A stretch of 14,583 nucleotides of DNA from CAZAYP01 sp964489425 [NCBI: uncultured Verrucomicrobiota bacterium]. GTDB taxonomy: Bacteria > Verrucomicrobiota > Kiritimatiellia > RZYC01. Below the pieces are notes generated by a model. That model was not told the DNA's origin. It worked only from the letters and a program-made list of their open reading frames with translations, and did not search any database. The translations under genes were made by a program, and so were the position numbers. Where the stretch lies: the NCBI GenBank assembly GCA_964489425.1, contig CAZAYP010000051.1, positions 25,757-40,339 of the forward strand, given 5' to 3'. Of the stretch, positions 5,846 to 11,846 are shown one piece after another. Each line of letters starts with the position of its first letter. The first letter of the stretch is position 1.

Positions 5846-6949
5846 ATGCATACAGAACACGAACCATGGATGCAGCAAGCTTTGGCGCAGGCCCGCCTGG
5901 GCGAAGGGTTGACGCGCCCCAACCCGCCCGTGGGCGCGGTGCTGGTGAAAAACGGCCGATTGGTTGGCAGCGGCTTTCATGTCAAAGCCGGCACCGCGCA
6001 CGCCGAGCGGGTGGCACTGGAGAAAGCCGGCGCCGATGCCGCCGGCGGAACCCTGTACGTGACCCTCGAGCCCTGCTCCACCTGGGGCCGCACCGGGCCC
6101 TGCACCGAGAGCATCCTGGCCGCCAAGGTTGCGCGGGTGGTGGTCGCCACCCGCGACCCCAACCCGCGCCATAACGGCCGGGGCGTGCGGCAACTGCGGC
6201 GCGCCGGGGTCGAGGTGGTCGAGCATGTCTGCGAGCCGGATGCGCGGCGCCTGCTGGCGCCGTTCGCATGTTGGATCACCACCGGCCAGCCGTTTCTCAC
6301 CCTCAAGCTGGCGCAATCGCTCGACGGCCGGATCGCGGATCGCCGCGGCCACGCGCGCTGGATTTCCGGGCCGGAATCGCGGGCGCGTGTGCACCACCTG
6401 CGCCGATGCGCGGATGCCATCATGGTGGGCAGCGGCACGGTGCTGGCGGATGACCCCCAGCTCCTGCCCCGCCCGGCGCGCGGCCGGCAGCCGTGGCGGG
6501 TCGTGGTGGACAGCCGCGGCCGGATCCCCCTGCGGGCGCGGGTGTTTTCCGATGATTTCGGGGCGCAGACGATCGTTGCGGTGACGCCGGCCTGCCCGGC
6601 GCGCCGCCTGAAGGAGCTGGAGCGCCGGGGCGCCACGGTGCTGCGCCTGCCCGCGCGCCAGGGCCGCGTGGACCTGGCGCGCCTGCTGCGCGAGCTGGGC
6701 CGCATGGGCCTGCTGCACGTGCTCTGCGAGGGCGGCGGCGAGCTGGCTGCCGGGCTTATCCATTCCGGCCTGGTTAACCGTTACTTTTTTATCCTGGCGC
6801 CCTGCCTCATCGGTGGCGGCGGGTCACGGCCGTCCGTGGGTGGCGCGGGCTGGCTCATGGCGGAACGACCCTGGCTCAGCATCCGTGGCAGCGGGTGGGC
6901 CGGCCAGGATTTGTGGATCGAGGCGGAACCCAAGCCCAAGGAGAAATGA
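5846..6949 (+). CDS. ribD: Bifunctional diaminohydroxyphosphoribosylaminopyrimidine deaminase / 5-amino-6-(5-phosphoribosylamino)uracil reductase
   Basis: A 367-residue RibD catalysing the second and third steps of the GTP branch. The N-terminal zinc deaminase (about 1-145) has RPNPPVGAV (24-32), the zinc/catalytic HAE (52-54) and LEPCSTWGRTGPC (74-86) with zinc cysteines C77 and C86. The usual PC-x-H-x-GRT-x-PC is slightly altered (ST in place of CH). The C-terminal NADPH-dependent reductase (about 148-360) has LKLAQSLDGRIA (153-164), ISGPESRARVHHLRRCADAI (173-192), GSGTVLADDPQLLPR (195-209) and a glycine-rich CEGGGELAAGL segment. The chosen ATG gives a normal RibD N-terminus; only a weak AGG precedes it. 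ribE follows after 3 bases. It is separated from ribAB-ribH-nusB-ftsY by the methyltransferase gene. Confidence 0.96.
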   Translation: MHTEHEPWMQQALAQARLGEGLTRPNPPVGAVLVKNGRLVGSGFHVKAGTAHAERVALEKAGADAAGGTLYVTLEPCSTWGRTGPCTESILAAKVARVVVATRDPNPRHNGRGVRQLRRAGVEVVEHVCEPDARRLLAPFACWITTGQPFLTLKLAQSLDGRIADRRGHARWISGPESRARVHHLRRCADAIMVGSGTVLADDPQLLPRPARGRQPWRVVVDSRGRIPLRARVFSDDFGAQTIVAVTPACPARRLKELERRGATVLRLPARQGRVDLARLLRELGRMGLLHVLCEGGGELAAGLIHSGLVNRYFFILAPCLIGGGGSRPSVGGAGWLMAERPWLSIRGSGWAGQDLWIEAEPKPKEK

Positions 6950-6952
6950 ACC

Positions 6953-7618
6953 ATGTTCAGCGGCATTGTGCAAAAAATGGGGCGGATCAAAACCCTGGAT
7001 CTGGCGGAAAAATGGGGCCGGATCAGCCTGGAGTTCACGGATTGGGATCCCCCGCTGCAGGCCAGCGAGAGCGTGGCCATCCAGGGGATCTGCCTGACCG
7101 CCACATCGGTGAAAGATGGCGTGGTGAGCTTCGACGTCCTGCGCGAGACGTTTGAGCGCACCAACCTCGGCGACAAGCAGGTCGGCCAGCAGCTTAACAT
7201 GGAGCGATCCCTGCGCTGGGGCGAACCCCTGGGCGGGCACATCGTGGTGGGCCACGTGGATGGCGTGGGCGCAGTGCGTGCCATCCGATCCGCCGGCCGC
7301 GACTGGTCGTATGAGTTCACCTGCGGACCGGAGATGCTGGACGGCGTCGTGTTCAAGGGATCGATCTCCGTGGATGGCGTGAGCCTGACCATCGCCGAAT
7401 TGAAAAGTGACGGGTTTGTGGTGCACATCATCCCGTTTACGCAGGAAAACACGACCTTCTGCGAACTCAAGGTCGGCAGCCGCGTGAACCTCGAGGTCGA
7501 CCTGCTCGGCAAGTTCGTGCGCCGGTTGCTGGAACGCGGCCGCATCTGGCCGGAGGTCACCTGGGACAAGCTGCGCCGCGAGGGGTTGATCCGCGAGAGC
7601 GCCACGCCGGGCGCGTAG
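6953..7618 (+). CDS. ribE: Riboflavin synthase, alpha subunit
   Basis: A 221-residue riboflavin synthase that dismutates two lumazine molecules to riboflavin. The two tandem lumazine-binding barrels are visible as an internal repeat. Barrel one (about 1-95) begins with the diagnostic MFSGIV and contains SVAIQGICLTA (40-50) and FDVLRETFERTNLG (60-73). Barrel two (about 96-190) contains GGHIVVGHVDG (94-104), GSISVDGVSLTI (136-147) and HIIPFTQENTTF (158-169). About 25 residues beyond the usual C-terminal helix make it slightly longer than average. The start is set by MFSGIV and by AAGGAG (6938-6943) 9 bases upstream, inside the end of ribD, so the two are co-translated. It is the last gene of the plus-strand run and converges on the next gene. 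Confidence 0.97.
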   Translation: MFSGIVQKMGRIKTLDLAEKWGRISLEFTDWDPPLQASESVAIQGICLTATSVKDGVVSFDVLRETFERTNLGDKQVGQQLNMERSLRWGEPLGGHIVVGHVDGVGAVRAIRSAGRDWSYEFTCGPEMLDGVVFKGSISVDGVSLTIAELKSDGFVVHIIPFTQENTTFCELKVGSRVNLEVDLLGKFVRRLLERGRIWPEVTWDKLRREGLIRESATPGA

Positions 7619-7643
7619 CACCTGCGCCAACCGAATCGGCAGA

Positions 7644-7663
7644 CACGGCGGCACAGCGCCGTG
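7644..7663. terminator. Hairpin between convergent ribE and the PcRGLX-like gene
   Basis: CACGGCG-gcacag-CGCCGTG forms a perfect 7-bp stem with a 6-base loop, 26 bases past the ribE stop and 31 bases past the end of the opposite gene. There is no T tract on either side, so intrinsic termination is uncertain. Its position between convergent genes suits a bidirectional transcription barrier. It may instead be a dispersed repeat. Confidence 0.35.
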
Positions 7664-7693
7664 GCTACAACCAGAGCAGGCGGCGCATCGGGT

Positions 7694-10276
7694 TCACGGC
7701 GCAATGCCCATGTACACCAGGCCCCAAGTCATGGAATTGACCAACCCCTTGGTATCATAATAGACGATGGGGTTGTTCTCCCATAGCGGGTACTCGGACC
7801 CGGTGCGGTAAAATTTCTGCGCCGCAGCCAGGAACCGGGCGTCGCCGCTAAACTTGTAGGCGTAGGCCAGCGCATCGGCCGCCACCAGCGCCCAGTTGTC
7901 GATGTCCAGGTAGTTGCCCTCGTTGAAGCGCTGGTTGCCGTCAAAATAATAGTCATACGGCAGGGCAGCGTAGCCGGGCTTGAACTCCTGCATGGCAAAC
8001 GTGACGATGAAATCCGCGTAGCGCACCAGGGCCGCGGCCGCGCCATGGGTATCGGGCAGGCCATACTCGTCAAGAAACTCGCGGTAACCGCCCAGGGCCC
8101 AAAGCGTCTGGCACAACATCCACGTGCGCACACTCGGCTGGTCCGGGTTGGCGGCCACGAAACCCGTGGGGTTGGTGACCCAGTAGTTCAGGGCAAAATT
8201 GGTGGTGCGGGTCAACACGGTGGCGATTTGGTCGAGGTAGTGTGCGTTGCCGGTGTGGCGGTAGCCGGCCACGTAGTTGACCAAGCTATGGGAAATACCC
8301 CGCTCCACCCCCAGCGGCGTCGCGGCCCACGGCAACGTGTTGTCCAACCCGGTCAGGCCCTCGACCGCCACATCAGCCAGGCGCTGCTCGCCGGTGAGGT
8401 GATACGCCTGCAGCAGGTCGGGCACGCCGAAAAACAAATCCGGGTTCATGCCGCCCTCGTTGCGGTTGGGGTTCAGGTTGCCCGGCTCGTCGTGGTAGGA
8501 GTGGCCAAAGTAGTTGCCGTGGCACCAGCGTTCCGAGCCGCCGTCGGGGATGTGGCAGAAGTCCGGGTCGGCCAGGTGCCGCGCGGCGGCCAGGCCGAGG
8601 TCCAGCCAGCGGGGCTCGCCGGAGCGCAGGTAATGGACGAACATGGAATGGGTGAACCAATACTTGAGGTTCATCTGGCCGGCCTGGTGCGGGCCGAACG
8701 CCTCGTAGTCGAGGGGCACGTCCCCATAGTCCTGCCAGCCGAAAAAGTTGTAGTTGGAAACCGCCTGCAGCAGGGTGCCGTTGCCCAAGCCCAGGTTGGT
8801 TTCGTCCGGATTGGGCTCCAACGCGGTGCGCACAAAACGCTCGTACTTGCGCCAACGCGCCAGGTCGTAGGCCGGAACCGATCCCAGCACGCGGGAGGCG
8901 ACCACCTGGGACGGCGCCACCCGGCCCTGCAGCGGGGTTTGGCGCGCCGCCGCCCACTGCGCTGCCGCCGCCGCCGATGCGCCGGCCAGCCCGAACCGCA
9001 GGAAAACCGTGTGGGTTATCTCTTCGCCCACGCGCAGGTTGTGGTGGAACCGCGTGCCGGCGGGGAAAAGGTCCACGGCCACGCTGCCATCGGGCTGGGC
9101 CAGCAGGGCCTTGGGAAACTTCCGCCAGAAATCGCGCACCGCCACCTGCACCGCGGGGCCGTTGCCCGCGCGCCAGGCGGCCAGCCAACCCGCGGCCTGC
9201 GTGCCGCTGGCGCTCACTCCCGGCCCAGTGATGACATAGCCCGGCGTGGCGCTGTACGACTGCAGCCGCGGTACGGCCGACGCTTCATAACCCGGCCAAC
9301 CCACGTTGCCCACGTACGCATCCCAGCGGGCCGCTCCGCTGGACTGCTGCAGCACTTGCGCCGTGCTGGCCGGGTTGGTCAAATCGACCCCGTTCTCCAT
9401 CAGCAGGCGCAGGTCGCCGCCGGGCGCCGCCAACTGCAGGGCCAGTTGCAGGCTGCCGATATACACGCTATTGATCGAACCCTGGTCACGCACGTTGATC
9501 GGCTGTTCGCCGCCGGCGTCCATGACGATCGGATGGTTGTTTTCCAACGTGAAATCCACGCGGACTTCGGGTTGCCCGGCATGGAAAAACAGGCGCGCGG
9601 TATAGTCCAGCACAGGGAGACCACCGGCCTTGAGCAGGCTGCCGGTCACCCTGACCACGGCCAGGATCGGGCCGGCGCGCTCGACCACAGCCCGGGTCAC
9701 GCGGGGCGTGACGCGCGGGCTGCCGCCGGCCACGATGTTGGTGCCGTTGAGGTCGGTATACTTAAGGGCCGTGGCCGGGGACAGCGGCTGCAACAGCGGC
9801 GTGCCGTTGATCGTGACCTGCTCCAACAGGTTGAAGTTGGTTGTATTGATCGCAAACAAAGCCGCGCCGGTATTGATTTCGATCCGGCCCACGGCAGAGG
9901 TGTTCACGATAATGCTCATGGGCGGCGCCATGCCGTTCCCGCGGTCAAGCACCAGTCCCTGGGATTCTCCGGCGGCGCAGGTGTCCAGGAATGACAACAG
10001 CACCCACTTGGCCGGCGCGGCGGGGTTGCCGGGCGCCGCGGCCCAACGCGCCAGCACATCGGCCTGCAGGGGCAGGTCCACGCCCGCGGCCGTGCGCAAG
10101 CGCAGGGTGCGCGGGTCCGCCAGGTTCCAGTCGCGGGGGATCGGCACGCCGAACACGGCCGGTTCGCTGGCCCGGGCCAAGCCGGCGCGTTCCTGGACCG
10201 TGACGGCCAGGCCGTCACCCGCCGCGTTGGTCGCCGTGCTGAACAGCAGAAACAATACTCCAGCGATATTCGTCAT
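7694..10276 (-). CDS. Exported PcRGLX/YetA-like protein (putative rhamnogalacturonan lyase relative)
   Basis: An 860-residue protein. Residues 4-19 are a hydrophobic export signal (IAGVLFLLFSTATNAA), although no basic residue precedes it. Three regions follow. Residues 22-112 resemble the RIFT-barrel domain of the PcRGLX/YetA family (VFGVPIPRDW, LRLRTAAGVDLPLQADVLARW, KWVLLSF). Residues 120-430 form a beta-rich domain ending with VAVRDFWRKFPKAL (378-391) and LFPAGTRFHHNLRVGEE. Residues 480-860 are a helical, aromatic-rich region expected to be an alpha/alpha toroid (NLKYWFTHSMFVHYL, WCHGNYFGHSYHDEPGN, GGMNPDLFFGVPDLLQAYHL). Characterised family members include an exo-acting rhamnogalacturonan lyase (PL26), so pectin breakdown outside the cytoplasm is plausible. 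The actual substrate is inference. GAGG lies 4 bases before the ATG. It is transcribed opposite to the rib operon, with no transporter or glycosidase beside it. Confidence 0.72.
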   Translation of the reverse strand: MTNIAGVLFLLFSTATNAAGDGLAVTVQERAGLARASEPAVFGVPIPRDWNLADPRTLRLRTAAGVDLPLQADVLARWAAAPGNPAAPAKWVLLSFLDTCAAGESQGLVLDRGNGMAPPMSIIVNTSAVGRIEINTGAALFAINTTNFNLLEQVTINGTPLLQPLSPATALKYTDLNGTNIVAGGSPRVTPRVTRAVVERAGPILAVVRVTGSLLKAGGLPVLDYTARLFFHAGQPEVRVDFTLENNHPIVMDAGGEQPINVRDQGSINSVYIGSLQLALQLAAPGGDLRLLMENGVDLTNPASTAQVLQQSSGAARWDAYVGNVGWPGYEASAVPRLQSYSATPGYVITGPGVSASGTQAAGWLAAWRAGNGPAVQVAVRDFWRKFPKALLAQPDGSVAVDLFPAGTRFHHNLRVGEEITHTVFLRFGLAGASAAAAAQWAAARQTPLQGRVAPSQVVASRVLGSVPAYDLARWRKYERFVRTALEPNPDETNLGLGNGTLLQAVSNYNFFGWQDYGDVPLDYEAFGPHQAGQMNLKYWFTHSMFVHYLRSGEPRWLDLGLAAARHLADPDFCHIPDGGSERWCHGNYFGHSYHDEPGNLNPNRNEGGMNPDLFFGVPDLLQAYHLTGEQRLADVAVEGLTGLDNTLPWAATPLGVERGISHSLVNYVAGYRHTGNAHYLDQIATVLTRTTNFALNYWVTNPTGFVAANPDQPSVRTWMLCQTLWALGGYREFLDEYGLPDTHGAAAALVRYADFIVTFAMQEFKPGYAALPYDYYFDGNQRFNEGNYLDIDNWALVAADALAYAYKFSGDARFLAAAQKFYRTGSEYPLWENNPIVYYDTKGLVNSMTWGLVYMGIAP

Positions 10277-10290
10277 GGTACCTCGTCTTC

Positions 10291-10319
10291 AATCTACCCC
10301 GGCCGGCGGATTTTGTCAG
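10291..10319 (-). promoter_or_regulatory. Possible promoter of the PcRGLX-like gene
   Basis: Read on the minus strand, CTGACA (10319-10314) and TAGATT (10296-10291) are 17 bases apart and match 5 of 6 and 4 of 6 consensus positions. The start site would fall within about 10 bases of the ATG at 10276, leaving almost no leader, which lowers confidence. Promoter consensus in this lineage is not known to me. Confidence 0.25.
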
Positions 10320-10332
10320 CAGGGCACAGATC

Positions 10333-10430
10333 TCCCAACCTTCTCTTGGGGTAACACGTTCAGGCTGAGGCGCGGGGAGATGGCGAGCCGAAGCCTCGGG
10401 CGTGCGGCAGGTTCCGATGTGTGGTTGGGT
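10333..10430 (-). repeat. 98-base interval closed by an inverted repeat, after the ExbD-like gene
   Basis: CCCAACC (10334-10340) and GGTTGGG (10423-10429) are perfect complements closing a 98-base interval that carries no gene. On the minus strand the left edge reads ACCCAAC, starting at the last base of the ExbD-like gene's TAA stop, and the right edge reads GTTGGGA. This resembles the RYYYAAC...GTTRRRY outline of integron attC sites except at the last base. GGAAC/GTTaCC inside could pair with a bulged A. The integron reading is speculative. Confidence 0.3.
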
Positions 10431-10903
10431 TACTCCTTCTTCAGTTCATCGGGGAACTCAAACGGAGGGGCCACGACGCCTTGGACCCGCGCGAACAGCA
10501 ACACATTTGAAATGGAATGCGCCCTGAGCAGGTCGAGGGTCTGCTCAACCTGCCGAACCGTGGCATCCTCCTCGCCATACAGAAAAACCTGCCCGATGTC
10601 GTTCTGATGCAACTTCGCGATAAACTGCTCGAACTGCTGTTGGTTCAACGGTCTGCCACCGCGGATTGTCCAGTACGGTGCGTTTGTGCCCTTGTGGACC
10701 GCAATCGTGAACCATTCGGTTATGATACCTGGGTTCTGATCTATCAATCTGGTTAGCCATGCCAGCCCCTCACGGTCCGGCTGTGCCGCTGATTGAATCT
10801 GGCGAATACACGAATCCTTCCCCACACGATAGCCTGTGAACAGGCAGAGACTGCCGATGACCCCAATGGCCCCGCATGCAACAAATGCTTTTGTCTTATT
10901 CAC
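10430..10903 (-). CDS. Membrane-anchored ExbD/TolR-like small protein
   Basis: A 157-residue protein. One membrane segment (about residues 6-25, AFVACGAIGVIGSLCLFTGY) with an N-terminal lysine pair suggests an inner-membrane anchor and a periplasmic body. Residues about 77-140 follow the ExbD/TolR periplasmic pattern. There is a short strand with GGRPLNQQQFEQFIAKL, a strand QVFLYGEEDA in place of the usual (V)xI+AD, then VRQVEQTLDLLRAHSISNVLLFA, which corresponds to the helix and final strand (V..V.D.L+.AGI.NV.L.T). No ExbB/TolQ or TonB gene is adjacent, and the anchor lacks the aspartate typical of true ExbD helices, so a motor role is doubtful. The start is GTG (10901-10903), with only a weak purine-rich stretch before it. 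The gene lies 28 bases after the small protein of the PIN pair and is possibly co-transcribed with it. Confidence 0.6.
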   Translation of the reverse strand: MNKTKAFVACGAIGVIGSLCLFTGYRVGKDSCIRQIQSAAQPDREGLAWLTRLIDQNPGIITEWFTIAVHKGTNAPYWTIRGGRPLNQQQFEQFIAKLHQNDIGQVFLYGEEDATVRQVEQTLDLLRAHSISNVLLFARVQGVVAPPFEFPDELKKE

Positions 10904-10931
10904 TTCTTAAAATGCAAGGCAAGGGTCATGC

Positions 10932-11132
10932 TCAGCGAGCTTGCGAGCCATAACCCGGCCCCGCTGGTTCCGCCACGCTCACTGACCGCCTGGTCCGGTT
11001 CACCAAGCGACCAGCAAGGTCCTTCTGGGATTCCTTGAGACGGTCAAAGAGGCGGCGCAGGTCGCGACCGCACTCCTTGGACAGACCCTCCTTTATGTCC
11101 CATAGTTCTTTGAGTATGGGGTCAGTCTTCAT
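10932..11132 (-). CDS. 66-residue protein paired with the PIN toxin gene (candidate partner)
   Basis: A 66-residue soluble protein, largely helical and charged at the N-terminus (MKTDPILKELWDIKEGLSKE, then DLRRLFDRLKESQKDLAGRL), with a short basic, Gly/Pro-containing tail. Its ATG overlaps the last 11 bases of the PIN gene (11122-11132) behind GGAGAAGGG, so translation is coupled. Small proteins beginning with an MKTDPIL-type segment often sit next to VapC-like genes in environmental genomes, as far as I recall. A role as antitoxin is inferred from position only, because no DNA-binding motif such as ribbon-helix-helix, AbrB or Phd is visible. Confidence 0.6.
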   Translation of the reverse strand: MKTDPILKELWDIKEGLSKECGRDLRRLFDRLKESQKDLAGRLVNRTRRSVSVAEPAGPGYGSQAR

Positions 11133-11611
11133 GCCCTTCTCCCATCAGCTCTTCAGGCGTGCAGATTTCGGCGCAGGTGTAGCCTCGTGTCACACAGACG
11201 GAGCGTACGATCGGTTTGGTCTCGGCATTATCGAGGTGCCGGCAATTCCAGGTCAGCAGATAATCGATGCCGTGCACCGCAGCCAAGGCGATGTGCGTGG
11301 CGTCGTTTTCCGCTGGAGGAGGCAGAGCGCCCTGTAAGATCAAAGCCGCGGCGAGATCGTAGGCCTCCTCAACGATTTCGAGCATGGCCAATCCGCGCAG
11401 GGCCTCGACCCGGCGTTGAGCCGCAGCCGGATCGCCGCGGCGCGCCTCCTGCTCTACCAACGGTGATATTAAAAACATCAAACCGTGCCCGCTGGCCCTC
11501 CCACCAATCCCGTGTCACCTGTTGATGGGCGGCAGCCAGAAGATCTCGCGAAGGTCGCGCGGTCAAGTAGCTCAGAATGGATGTCTCTATGTAAACCGCT
11601 TTCATGCTCAT
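11122..11611 (-). pseudogene. PIN-domain (VapC-type) toxin gene, broken by a one-base frameshift
   Basis: Two overlapping frames encode one PIN ribonuclease toxin. The first gives MSMKAVYIETSILSYL (with the acidic IETS of this subgroup) up to WWEGQRARFDVF. The second continues ISPLVEQEARRGDP, then ENDATHIALAAVHGIDYLLTWN and ICTPEELMG. Deleting one base in the run TTTTTAA (minus strand, 11475-11469) joins them seamlessly as FDVF-ISPLVEQE, giving a 162-residue protein of normal size. The acidic positions E9, the E of LVEQE, the D of NDATH, and the N of TWNCRH are all kept, so only the extra base disables it. It may be a true inactivation, a slippage site or an assembly error in a homopolymer. 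The downstream gene overlaps its stop. The first ATG has no clear ribosome site; the ATG at 11605-11603 is an alternative start. Confidence 0.82.
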
Positions 11612-11660
11612 AGGTTAGCATGCCGGGTGACAGATGTCATCTTCTGGCAGAACGTGGCGC

Positions 11661-11722
11661 TCACCAACTTGGGGGGGACGGTAGCAGGCGCAGTTTGCGC
11701 ACAGCCAGCCCAATGTTGGTGA
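11661..11722. repeat. Long bulged hairpin upstream of the PIN gene
   Basis: TCACCAACTTGGG (11661-11673) pairs with CCCAA-t-GTTGGTGA (11709-11722), giving 13 pairs with a single bulged T at 11714. Inside it, GCGCA-gtt-TGCGC (11688-11700) forms a second small stem. The 62-base element lies in the 235-base gap between the divergent PIN and NDK-like genes, which holds no supported open frame. It may be a structured RNA, a regulator site or a recombination site. The ends only partly resemble attC boxes. Confidence 0.45.
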
Positions 11723-11774
11723 AGCGGCCTTGATCCTCAGCGTGCGCTGCACGCGCCCGGCCGCCATTCTCCGC

Positions 11775-11802
11775 TTGATTGCCGGGAACTTCCTGTTACA
11801 TT
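11775..11802 (+). promoter_or_regulatory. Likely sigma-70 promoter of the NDK-like gene
   Basis: TTGATT (11775-11780) and TACATT (11797-11802) are separated by 16 bases, with TG one base before the -10 (11794-11795), an extended -10 pattern. This would start transcription near 11809 and leave a leader of about 38 bases carrying AAGGAG (11835-11840). The geometry is good, but the call rests on consensus only. Confidence 0.4.
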
Positions 11803-11846
11803 ACGCGGCAATCTTTTTACGGCGCCCACGCGCCAAGGAGCAGCGC

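Noticed and set aside
5528-6763. 411-codon minus-strand frame across the methyltransferase end and ribD
   Set aside because: It crosses two real plus-strand genes and their gap, and its translation is low complexity.
7619-7693. Small gene or attC site between ribE and the PcRGLX-like gene
   Set aside because: No open frame with a ribosome site fits, and the GCGCCAAC/GGGTTCAC ends do not pair; only the CACGGCG hairpin is supported.
8045-9994. 649-codon plus-strand frame opposite the PcRGLX-like gene
   Set aside because: Shadow frame: translation is rich in Gly, His, Arg and Val repeats without domains, while the opposite strand has a signal peptide, ribosome site and family motifs.
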